The notes under the pieces are model-generated. The model ran no database searches. It saw only the letters and a program-made list of their open reading frames with translations, and was not told the DNA's origin. From the IMG/VR virus record IMGVR_UViG_3300046484_000028, positions 1-46,200 of that record: a stretch of 46,200 nucleotides of DNA, one strand, 5' to 3'. Shown here piece after piece: positions 33,163 to 39,480 of the stretch (its first letter is position 1; each line of letters starts with the position of its first letter). Origin of the DNA: a virus. The translations under genes and the position numbers were made by a program.

Positions 33163-33306
33163 TGTGGAGTTGCCCGGAGTCGAACCGGGGTGCAAACAAA
33201 TTATTCTCTAAATCTCCAGTAATAATATTTTCAATGAACTTTAAAAACAGGGCATCTATTTTCCTATGCTGGCACCCTGTAAATCGAATATGGCTAATAT
33301 CCTGTT

Positions 33307-33338
33307 CAAAATTAAACTACTTTTAAATAGAAAACAAA
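33307..33338 (-). promoter_or_regulatory. Bacteroidota-type promoter for tmRNA
   Basis: On the minus strand TTTG (33338-33335), 20 bases, TAATTTTG (33314-33307) matches the Bacteroidota primary sigma consensus TTTG-N19-21-TAnnTTTG exactly. Transcription would begin near 33300, at the start of the acceptor piece and just past the stop of the preceding gene. Confidence 0.85.
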
Positions 33339-33339
33339 T

Positions 33340-33618
33340 TTATTTCTTACCATATTTTAAAACATACTCTTTTGCAGCCTCTCTGTTTTCAGTCCAATCT
33401 TCGCCTGACCAATCAGAAGTAACAGGGCCATTGACTTTATCAATCATGATGCAAATAAGTTCTTTTTGCTCCGGCGTGTCGTCTTGTGCCATTGCGCTAA
33501 GAGAATAACCAAGTAGTCTGTATTTTTTCAGTGCTTCGAACGCTTCAGGACTATTATGAAAACAATATCCTTTCAAAGTGCCCCATTTAAGAAGTAAATA
33601 ATCTTCATTATTTTCCAT
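33340..33618 (-). CDS. hypothetical protein
   Basis: A 92-residue soluble protein (LLLKWGTLKGYCFHNSPEAFEALKKY; DDTPEQKELICIMID; TENREAAKEYVLKYGKK). Similar small proteins are common in Bacteroidota phages and never characterised to my knowledge. It ends just before the tmRNA promoter and follows the exported 142-residue protein. Confidence 0.65.
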   Translation of the reverse strand: MENNEDYLLLKWGTLKGYCFHNSPEAFEALKKYRLLGYSLSAMAQDDTPEQKELICIMIDKVNGPVTSDWSGEDWTENREAAKEYVLKYGKK

Positions 33619-33621
33619 AGT

Positions 33622-34050
33622 TTAATTTTTATAAGGTTTCGAAACTTCTTTACACCAATACTTCACTATCAAATGCCTCCGGTTGACCTGCACGATATAA
33701 TCCTGATTTCCGAGGCTATCAATAGTAACACCCATATAAAGTTCGTCCCAGTCTTTCCCGGCAAGATAGAATCTTGTAAATTCCTGACCGTGTTCTTTCT
33801 TCTTTTCCTTCGGGCAAACCTGATATAAATAAAAAGTGAAGTCCTGCGGATCTTTCACCTCAATGATATTATTTATCTTATGCCACTCGATTGAAACGGT
33901 ATCATCATAACTATAAATCCAGTCAGGCCACAATTGAACATCATGCAGTTTGCATTTGTAGCTGTAATATTTGACTTCCAAGTGAGTAATTGTCTGAGCC
34001 TGAGCTGTGCAGGCGAAAAGAAGGAAGAAAAGAATGAATTTTGTTTTCAT
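33622..34050 (-). CDS. exported hypothetical protein
   Basis: A 142-residue protein with a clear signal peptide (MKTKFILFFLLFACTAQAQ). The mature part is beta-rich (ITHLEVKYYSYKCKLHDVQLW; FTFYLYQVCPKEKKK; YIVQVNRRHLIVKYWC), with three to four cysteines that could pair in the periplasm. Function unknown; it may modify the host envelope. Confidence 0.68.
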   Translation of the reverse strand: MKTKFILFFLLFACTAQAQTITHLEVKYYSYKCKLHDVQLWPDWIYSYDDTVSIEWHKINNIIEVKDPQDFTFYLYQVCPKEKKKEHGQEFTRFYLAGKDWDELYMGVTIDSLGNQDYIVQVNRRHLIVKYWCKEVSKPYKN

Positions 34051-34064
34051 AGGGGCTTATTTTA

Positions 34065-35180
34065 TTATTCTCCGTATTTAAGTAAAAATTCGGGATTAAC
34101 ACTTTTAAAAGAAACTCTGTTTTTTACTAATTGGCAATGTAGTTCTTTGTCTTCGATCTCAATCAAGGGCCGAATAACAATACCTTCTCTCAAAGTATTA
34201 TTTAACATACTTTGCCCTTTTGATATTTCAACAAGTTCAAGAATTGAATTAGAAAGTATATAATCATTACTCAATATAGGCACGATCTTTTCGTTTAATT
34301 TCTGGCATACTTCAATAAGTTCATCTATATTGCCATAAGTATATTTTTTAATGGAAAATACATTGAAAAAATAAATATCAAGTCCTTTTAAATGATATTT
34401 ATTACCCTGTATTCCTTCTCCAATTAATTCGCCTTGTAATGCAATATTTTCATCCCCGAACGCTATTTTAAACTTATTCTCTAAATCATGCCCTAATACT
34501 GCTCTCCAGTATTTATCTGATTCGTCCCGTTTTAAATCAATATTTCTGCTACATACACCAAACTTTCCATTTATTTGATAGATAGTTATCGAACTGCCAT
34601 CAAGTTTTTCAGTATAATAGCATTTTACCCCTTTATATTTATCAATCAATGGTTGTAATACTTGCACCCTTGTTTCGTCAGATTTTGGAATTAAAGAAGG
34701 AAAACTTTTCTGTCCTGAATTTTGTCTGTAATATTCACGAATAAACTTGAACTTATGTATAATTCTTTGTACCCATTGAGGCATCCATTTTGGGTACATA
34801 ATTTTACCATTCTGCTTAGAACATCTTTGTTCATCCTGATATGGTTCCCATTTCTTTATATTAAGGATCTCGGTGACGTCCAACCCTTCTAATATTTTTG
34901 TTCTTACTGGTAATATCGTTAATGGAAAACAAATACCCTGACTTATTTGACCACGTAATTTTATCGTCTTAATTCTCAATTTACGCTCTCTTAAAAATTC
35001 AAATTCGGGTTTATCTGGCAAAATTGAATCAATCTCACAATAAACACAAAGATCACCTAATTTAAATTCTCCCTTCTTTACTACCAATTGCCAACCCAAA
35101 ACAGTAGCCTTTTCAATTGCGTCTGCATTTTGTATAGACTCTAAATTGCTTATTTTTTGAATAGATGCTAAATTTCTCAT
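34065..35180 (-). CDS. RNA ligase (DRB0094/Rnl5-like)
   Basis: This 371-residue enzyme seals RNA ends through an adenylated lysine. An N-terminal OB-like domain (residues 1-110: ADAIEKATVLGWQLVVKKGEFKLGDLCVY in parts) precedes the nucleotidyltransferase domain. Motif I is EKLDGSS with K192; ALQGELIGEG is motif III-like, LREGIVIRPL motif IV and RVSFKSVN motif V. The N-terminal OB position is that of the Deinococcus DRB0094 ligase family. Phages use such ligases to repair tRNAs or mRNAs cut by host anticodon nucleases. It lies three genes upstream of the permuted tmRNA. Confidence 0.87.
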   Translation of the reverse strand: MRNLASIQKISNLESIQNADAIEKATVLGWQLVVKKGEFKLGDLCVYCEIDSILPDKPEFEFLRERKLRIKTIKLRGQISQGICFPLTILPVRTKILEGLDVTEILNIKKWEPYQDEQRCSKQNGKIMYPKWMPQWVQRIIHKFKFIREYYRQNSGQKSFPSLIPKSDETRVQVLQPLIDKYKGVKCYYTEKLDGSSITIYQINGKFGVCSRNIDLKRDESDKYWRAVLGHDLENKFKIAFGDENIALQGELIGEGIQGNKYHLKGLDIYFFNVFSIKKYTYGNIDELIEVCQKLNEKIVPILSNDYILSNSILELVEISKGQSMLNNTLREGIVIRPLIEIEDKELHCQLVKNRVSFKSVNPEFLLKYGE

Positions 35181-35190
35181 ACTTATTTTA

Positions 35191-35628
35191 TTAAAATTTT
35201 ACCCCAATATTTATTCCTGATGTATTTGTTACGACATTGTAAACTACTGAAACGCTAACCCAATTTATGATCGTTCCCATTCCGAGTTCAAGATCAACCG
35301 GGAATAATACCCGCCAATTTAAATCCTGGTAAATCGCTGCTTTTTGGTAGTTATGGTAACTTAACCCAATTGAAGCGAAATTGCAATGATAGATTTTCTT
35401 GGTCATTCCCAGACTGAACTTTGTATGTTTCGTTCCGGCAATATCACCCCCAAGAAACGTTCCATGAGTTAGCGAGGTGTAAAGTCCAAATCCAGTATGG
35501 CGGTTTAAAACTCTGTCATATCTCATTCCCAGACCGTAGTCATCAGGCTGAAAAACTAAATAGGCTCTGTTATTCTGAGCTGGCAGAATCGCAGGGGCAA
35601 GTAAAAGGATGAGGATTAAGGTTTTTAT
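35191..35628 (-). CDS. small exported barrel-like protein, apparent ATA start
   Basis: The ATG at 35526 would give 111 residues, but the same frame continues upstream through a complete signal peptide (KTLILILLLAPAILPAQ) to an ATA at 35628 where ATG would be expected; a stop lies just beyond. GAGGAGG lies eight bases upstream of this ATA, inside the preceding short gene, and the ATA overlaps that gene's TAA. Either AUA is used as start codon or a G-to-A change has removed the start. The mature protein is beta-rich and ends in INIGVKF, with the terminal Phe typical of outer-membrane barrels. Confidence 0.7.
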   Translation of the reverse strand: MKTLILILLLAPAILPAQNNRAYLVFQPDDYGLGMRYDRVLNRHTGFGLYTSLTHGTFLGGDIAGTKHTKFSLGMTKKIYHCNFASIGLSYHNYQKAAIYQDLNWRVLFPVDLELGMGTIINWVSVSVVYNVVTNTSGINIGVKF

Positions 35629-35729
35629 TTGTTTTCCTCCTCATAATCCTTAATTATTATTGATGCAATAATAATAATTATTGCCTCGATAATACTTAAT
35701 ATTGCAAAAAACCATATTGCTATTTTCAT
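35625..35729 (-). CDS. 34-residue membrane peptide
   Basis: A short frame starting at 35729 (ATGA overlap with the previous stop). Almost the whole peptide is one hydrophobic helix (MKIAIWFFAILSIIEAIIII) followed by KDYEEENK. The GAGGAGGAA that encodes the EEE also looks like a Shine-Dalgarno sequence for the next gene. Function unknown. Confidence 0.6.
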   Translation of the reverse strand: MKIAIWFFAILSIIEAIIIIIASIIIKDYEEENK

Positions 35730-36061
35730 TTGCTCTGTATTTGGGATTTAAGATAATCATCAACAGTATCAGCACTAATCCAAATATCTGGGTCTGTTGG
35801 AGTTTCCTCATCTTTTATTATCCACGCAACAAACTTTATTAATTCATTTTTCAGTTCATCCGTTGGCATGACCGGCTCCTGAATTGGAAGGAGATACCAG
35901 TCAATTTCAGTTTCCCGCGTGTAAACTCTTGCAAGATTTGTTTTAGTAAAATGAGTAGAGTTTTCACCATATTGTTTATAATGACAAAAATAAGCTCCAT
36001 CTTCTTTTGGCAAATCACTTTCTGATTTGATATACACTTTTTTAAATAGCTCGGTTTTCAT
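35726..36061 (-). CDS. hypothetical protein
   Basis: A 111-residue acidic protein (SESDLPKEDGAYFCHYKQYGEN; ETEIDWYLLPIQEPVMPTDELKNEL in parts; a C-terminal helix ending DDYLKSQIQSK). The type is frequent in Bacteroides phages and uncharacterised. The leader ACTTAACCT runs directly into ATG. Confidence 0.65.
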   Translation of the reverse strand: MKTELFKKVYIKSESDLPKEDGAYFCHYKQYGENSTHFTKTNLARVYTRETEIDWYLLPIQEPVMPTDELKNELIKFVAWIIKDEETPTDPDIWISADTVDDYLKSQIQSK

Positions 36062-36071
36062 AGGTTAAGTA

Positions 36072-36359
36072 TTAATATTGAGTTGTTATATTTGCTGAAT
36101 TTGGAGTTAATGTCAGTAATACAGGCTGTTCATCAATTTGGTTACAGGTTTTTTTGATCCAGTCCCACCTAATTTCCTCTTTAGTAACACTAAATTCTCT
36201 ATTACCTGCAACTCCGTAAATTTCAATGGTCCCGCCTTCTAATGTGAGTATTATTCTATCATGCCGTATTTCAGTTGATAAAACAGCATCATATTCTAAG
36301 TCAATTTTATTGAGTGCAACTGCCAATGACCGGGAAGAAACTATAAATAATGTTTTCAT
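36072..36359 (-). CDS. hypothetical protein
   Basis: A 95-residue protein with alternating strands (LEYDAVLSTEIRHDRIILTLEGGTIEIYGVAG in parts) and a KKTCNQIDEQPVLLTL end. No motif was recognised. It sits between the lysozyme-like gene and another small gene in a tightly packed accessory operon. Confidence 0.6.
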   Translation of the reverse strand: MKTLFIVSSRSLAVALNKIDLEYDAVLSTEIRHDRIILTLEGGTIEIYGVAGNREFSVTKEEIRWDWIKKTCNQIDEQPVLLTLTPNSANITTQY

Positions 36360-36360
36360 C

Positions 36361-36807
36361 TCAGGAGTTGTATAAATTAGTTAAAGCCCTATTGTAATAC
36401 CCTAAAGAGTTTGTTTCTCTCATGCCGTCGGGGCCCGAACACCAGAGGCGAGCCATTTTCTGAAATTCCATTGTCGGGTTGTAATGTCGCTGATAGATGA
36501 GAAAAATATCTATTGAAGCCTTATCGCTCAATCTATCTGAAAGTTGGTATTTCTGATAACCCAATATCCGATTAACTTCCCTCACCATTATAGAATGAAT
36601 CTGAAGCAAACCGACTGCATCTGTTTCTCCAGGGTTGTACCTATTCACTCCGTTTGATGTTTCAGTATCAATCAGTGCTTGAATCTTTTCAGCCAGCGTG
36701 TAAGACTTTTTGAGGGGTTCTATTGAAGGAATATAAATCTCAAGATAACCGGGTGCAAAGCAATTCATCGTGAGAATTAAAAACGGTATGATTAAGAGGT
36801 TTTTCAT
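36361..36807 (-). CDS. exported lytic transglycosylase-like protein
   Basis: A 148-residue protein with a signal peptide (MKNLLIIPFLILTMNCFAPG; the C is not in a good lipobox). A small SLT-like lysozyme domain follows: the catalytic Glu is probably in ALIDTETSNGVNRYNPGETDAVGLLQIH (in parts), followed by helices with YQRHYNPTMEFQKMARLWC. It would cleave glycan strands in the periplasm. It lies far from the lysis cassette, so it could act in lysis, in DNA entry, or in wall remodelling. Confidence 0.75.
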   Translation of the reverse strand: MKNLLIIPFLILTMNCFAPGYLEIYIPSIEPLKKSYTLAEKIQALIDTETSNGVNRYNPGETDAVGLLQIHSIMVREVNRILGYQKYQLSDRLSDKASIDIFLIYQRHYNPTMEFQKMARLWCSGPDGMRETNSLGYYNRALTNLYNS

Positions 36808-36813
36808 AACTGT

Positions 36814-37011
36814 TTATTTTGAATATATTTCATAACCATCATCCCAATCCTTTGTCATGCGCCATCTCCAGAATTCATTTTGACTGCAAATAACGCCATC
36901 TTCTAAACGTATTTTATTGCCTTCATTTGTCATCCATTCGCCGGGCGAAAAATACCTATGTGTAATTTTAATGCCTTCTGCCATCATTTTTAAGGCTTCT
37001 GCTTTTTTCAT
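36814..37011 (-). CDS. small protein, DUF2829/Tad2-like outline
   Basis: With the start at 37011 (after the upstream stop) the protein has 65 residues: KKAEALKMMAEGIKITHRYF, EWMTNEGNKIRLEDG and a C-terminal KDWDDGYEIY. The order (an EAL...G.K(I/V)T element, then tryptophans, ending in DW...EI) recalls the DUF2829 family, which includes Tad2, a sponge for Thoeris signalling molecules. The similarity is weak and the functional link is a guess. Confidence 0.6.
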   Translation of the reverse strand: MKKAEALKMMAEGIKITHRYFSPGEWMTNEGNKIRLEDGVICSQNEFWRWRMTKDWDDGYEIYSK

Positions 37012-37015
37012 ACTT

Positions 37016-37225
37016 TCAATTTTTATCAGGTTTCTCAAACAAATCACAAAGTTTAATTTTCACTGGTTCCTTTTCCGTGTGCCTCGGATCAATCAAAGTC
37101 AATTCCTTTTCACCGTCAGGATATAATTTCCAGAGCTTTTTATTGACAACCTGTTCCTCAATAATTGAATAAGGCAAATCTTCGGGCAAATAAAACGTAT
37201 ATGTGTCAACTTTTATAATGATCAT
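37016..37225 (-). CDS. hypothetical protein
   Basis: A 69-residue protein with a beta start (MIIIKVDTYTFYLPEDLPYSI) and a charged C-terminus (EKEPVKIKLCDLFEKPDKN). It overlaps the preceding gene by four bases. No family recognised. Confidence 0.6.
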   Translation of the reverse strand: MIIIKVDTYTFYLPEDLPYSIIEEQVVNKKLWKLYPDGEKELTLIDPRHTEKEPVKIKLCDLFEKPDKN

Positions 37226-37497
37226 TCCTTCACTTTATTTACCCAATGTTCAAAAAGCTGATCCAACATATAATTTTTATCTTTTAGGTCATAACTGATA
37301 CGGTCTCTGTCTTTAGTAATTCCGTTATAATGAGTTATGACTCCGCTTTCCGGGGAATCCTTCCAGAGAATAAAGGATTTGAAGTCTGAAGCTATTTCCC
37401 TGCTGACTTTATAAATTGATTGTCCGTTTCCTGCGATATGCACCAATAATAATTTTTCAACTCTCTCTTTCATCCTTTTACTTCTTAAATCCTGCAA
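37222..37497 (-). CDS. hypothetical protein
   Basis: A 91-residue protein, mixed alpha/beta (KLLLVHIAGNGQSIYKVSREIASDFKSFILWKDSPESGVITHYNG in parts) with a C-terminal helix (YMLDQLFEHWVNKVKE). It overlaps the membrane-anchored gene upstream by 20 bases. Function unknown. Confidence 0.6.
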   Translation of the reverse strand: MQDLRSKRMKERVEKLLLVHIAGNGQSIYKVSREIASDFKSFILWKDSPESGVITHYNGITKDRDRISYDLKDKNYMLDQLFEHWVNKVKE

Positions 37498-37759
37498 ATC
37501 TCTTTTGATAGACCTGCCAGAGGTTATTTGTCAATTCAAAGTTCTTATACTTCATTGCTGATAGTCTTGCATGTTCTTCTTCAATCCATTGTTTCGAAAT
37601 AGGCAGTGGAGGTAATTCATGGATTAATAATTTGAGCTTATCATACAGGAAATAATACTGCCGTTCCCGCCTCTTTTTAAGTTGGTTCCACTCCGTATAC
37701 AGCCATGCGATTATTGCAACTGCCAGGATTCCGAGAATAAGAAAATAAATGTATTTCAT
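37478..37759 (-). CDS. membrane-anchored hypothetical protein
   Basis: A 93-residue protein with an N-terminal transmembrane helix (MKYIYFLILGILAVAIIAWLY) followed by a basic, helical cytoplasmic or periplasmic part (NQLKKRRERQYYFLYDKLKLL). The shape resembles a spanin or an envelope-associated exclusion protein, but no family is recognised. Confidence 0.65.
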   Translation of the reverse strand: MKYIYFLILGILAVAIIAWLYTEWNQLKKRRERQYYFLYDKLKLLIHELPPLPISKQWIEEEHARLSAMKYKNFELTNNLWQVYQKRFAGFKK

Positions 37760-38136
37760 GATTTTAATATTGATAGTTTTGATTCAATTTGATCAAATGA
37801 TTTCCTATAATCCCTTTCACAAGCATAGTGATTTTTAACTTTTTCAAGAGCTTTTAAGACAGTTACGCGATCCTTATCTAAAAATGCTCCTGATTTATTA
37901 TGAGAAATATTTCCTATCGTTACCAGAAAAAAACAAAATAATTGTCTGCCATGAACATATTCTTTTTTTCGACTTGAAGTATCATTGAAAGGATCGATAC
38001 CAATTACATCTTTTATTGCTACTCTGATAGTATTTATTAAAAATGTTAGATTATTTCTATAATACCTCTTAGTACTTGGATCATACCTTTTTAACATGAC
38101 CTCGTTTGGCGGATTATTTTTGTGTCGTGCTAACAT
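37756..38136 (-). CDS. DnaA domain IV-like DNA-binding protein
   Basis: This 126-residue protein lacks any ATPase part. Its C-terminal 70 residues resemble the DnaA C-terminal DNA-binding domain: SRKKEYVHGRQLFCFFLV corresponds to the SRK-(x)-ARQ-x-A helix. FLDKDRVTVLKALEKVKNH corresponds to the GRDHTTVLHA signature helix, with D-x-x-TVL kept. It could bind DnaA-box-like sites in the phage genome, regulate transcription, or interfere with host initiation. It overlaps its neighbours by four to seven bases. Confidence 0.72.
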   Translation of the reverse strand: MLARHKNNPPNEVMLKRYDPSTKRYYRNNLTFLINTIRVAIKDVIGIDPFNDTSSRKKEYVHGRQLFCFFLVTIGNISHNKSGAFLDKDRVTVLKALEKVKNHYACERDYRKSFDQIESKLSILKS

Positions 38137-38366
38137 GGCAGTTTGTGATATAAGCTTTTTCCGGGATCTCCCGGTACTTCATAATTCAATTTCTTCTCAA
38201 ATCTCAGTTCCCTGAGCTTTTTCATGGTTGTTCCATCCATCGCTTTTCTGCGTCTGGTAATCAGTTTTACAACTTTGTGCAAGTCGTTACCTCTGAAAAA
38301 GTCTGGTAGTGATTTGAAGGCTTGCTCTGTGGCTTGTTTTACTGAGGGGGTTGATTTGGCGTTCAT
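38130..38366 (-). CDS. small basic, DNA-binding-like protein
   Basis: A 78-residue basic protein (KQATEQAFKSLPDFFRGNDLHKVVKLITRRRKAMDGTTMKKLRELR in parts), with the look of a helix-turn-helix followed by a short beta tail (LNYEVPGDPGKSLYHKL). Similar small proteins occur beside replication genes in Bacteroidota phages. It precedes the DnaA-like gene with a seven-base overlap. Confidence 0.65.
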   Translation of the reverse strand: MNAKSTPSVKQATEQAFKSLPDFFRGNDLHKVVKLITRRRKAMDGTTMKKLRELRFEKKLNYEVPGDPGKSLYHKLPC

Positions 38367-38551
38367 AGGTTGTTTATTTCATCAATAACTTCAGACCAAC
38401 CCGTCGTATCAAGGCAAATTACCGGAATAACTACAATTGCTATTTTCTTACTGACTGACAAAGGCAAACTCATTCCTTCGTTAAAATCAGAAAACATGGT
38501 TGTCGCTCCTATTATCTGACATAAATGTAAAGCTGTTTCTTTTGCGTTCAT
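38363..38551 (-). CDS. hypothetical protein
   Basis: A 62-residue protein (KETALHLCQIIGATTMFSDFNEGM; SVSKKIAIVVIPVICLDTTGW). It is coupled by ATGA to the next gene and starts right after the structured RNA candidate at 38590-38800, so that RNA could be its leader. Function unknown. Confidence 0.58.
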   Translation of the reverse strand: MNAKETALHLCQIIGATTMFSDFNEGMSLPLSVSKKIAIVVIPVICLDTTGWSEVIDEINNL

Positions 38552-38589
38552 AACTCACTTTTATTGATGCAATTTAAACTAAAAAGAAT

Positions 38590-38800
38590 AGTTGCTGGCA
38601 GGATTTCATTTGTACTTAACTCACCTGCATCGGTTTGTTGACACAAGCCGGTAAAAGACTACTCAGTTTCCTCAGCTTGATCATATAAATCAAGCTTACC
38701 CAGTAAAGGTTTTTAACGTGGTTCCCATATCCACCCCAGTATTTGCGTCTCATTGTTTCGCCACAGCAACTATTCAAAGAACTTTAACAAATTTCAACCT
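38590..38800 (-). ncRNA. structured RNA candidate (multi-hairpin)
   Basis: The 344-base gap 38552-38895 holds no gene but dense inverted repeats. In RNA order these are: GTGG/CCAC (38731-38734 with 38718-38721); an outer GGTAA/TTACC helix (38650-38654 with 38696-38700) enclosing a perfect eight-pair hairpin AGCTTGAT/ATCAAGCT (38674-38681 with 38689-38696); an eight-position hairpin with a four-base loop and one mismatch (38631-38650); and GCAGG/CCTGC (38598-38602 with 38624-38628). No full promoter was found upstream and no T-run ends it. It may be an independent sRNA or a leader of the following genes. Confidence 0.5.
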
Positions 38801-38895
38801 TCTTTCTGACAAAAAAGCTGACTTTTGTCATGTTTTCGATCTATTTTGCAATTATCTGATGTTTTATTCATGGTTATTTCAGATTAATTATTGTT

Positions 38896-39456
38896 TTATC
38901 CCCATTGCTCTGCCATTGCTTTGGCTATTCCAGGATAGGTTTTGCTTCTTAGTTTTTGACGTTCTGGTCCAGGTGACATTTTCCAGATCCTATGTTCCCG
39001 GCCTTCAACTATGTTTGTAGGCTTCAGTAGCGGTAATCCGGTAATCCATAACCAGGTTTCTTTTGTTTCACCATGTCCAAATTGCCACGGCTGAATAACC
39101 TGAGATTTCTTACCGATATACTTTTGCATTATTGTTTTAGGTTGCTCTAAAACAACTTTACTGCATCTGGTTAATGCAACCTTATAAGAGTTATTACATA
39201 AGGCAATACCTGATATTCTTAAAGGGTCGTTCCAATACCAACGATTACCGCATAAGGCTGTGTAAGTGCAAGGTGCATGAAGTATAATCAAATCCCAATC
39301 CATTAAATATAATGCTTTGAAAATATCCATTTGCAGGTGCCATTCAGGATGACCACCCGAACATTTCTGAAGATCACAACTATAAGCCTCGTGACCTTTT
39401 GCCCTAAATGCTTTACAAACTTCCTGACTTTCTTTGAATCCTATCAATACTCTCAT
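38896..39456 (-). CDS. C5-type DNA methyltransferase-like protein
   Basis: A 186-residue protein of a phage family with Dcm-like outline: MRVLIGFKESQEVCKAFRAKGHEAYSCDL (SAM-binding start, in parts), WDLIILHAPCTYTALCGNRW with the Pro-Cys of motif IV, and FGHGETKETWLWITGLP. It ends in SPGPERQKLRSKTYPGIAKAMAEQWG (in parts). It is shorter than full C5 methyltransferases and lacks an obvious target-recognition domain. It may modify phage DNA against restriction; catalytic activity is not certain. Confidence 0.8.
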   Translation of the reverse strand: MRVLIGFKESQEVCKAFRAKGHEAYSCDLQKCSGGHPEWHLQMDIFKALYLMDWDLIILHAPCTYTALCGNRWYWNDPLRISGIALCNNSYKVALTRCSKVVLEQPKTIMQKYIGKKSQVIQPWQFGHGETKETWLWITGLPLLKPTNIVEGREHRIWKMSPGPERQKLRSKTYPGIAKAMAEQWG

Positions 39457-39480
39457 TTCAGATTATATTTTTTAATGTCG

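Larger units (their letters stand above)
32816..33300 (-). ncRNA. ssrA: circularly permuted (two-piece) tmRNA
   Basis: tmRNA with SmpB rescues stalled ribosomes: its tRNA-like half enters the A site and its reading frame appends a degradation tag. The acceptor piece comes first (about 33300-33163): T-arm CCCGG-TTCGACT-CCGGG at 33189-33173, then CAACTCC (33172-33166) and discriminator A. A 74-base spacer follows. The coding piece starts at 33088 with GGGGTTGACATGGTTTTGAC, nearly the canonical tmRNA 5' end. GGGGTTG and CAACTCC form all seven acceptor pairs (one G-U); GCAAA/TTTGC and AAATC/GATTT supply a P2-like helix between the pieces. The tag frame is at 33019-32972. Hairpins at 32946-32963 and 32870-32886 fit tmRNA helices. 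CCA is not encoded. Confidence 0.92.

Noticed and set aside
33163-33190. A tRNA gene at the T-arm/acceptor sequence
   Set aside because: There is no D-arm or anticodon arm upstream within tRNA length, and the 5' partner GGGGTTG lies downstream, which fits a permuted tmRNA instead.
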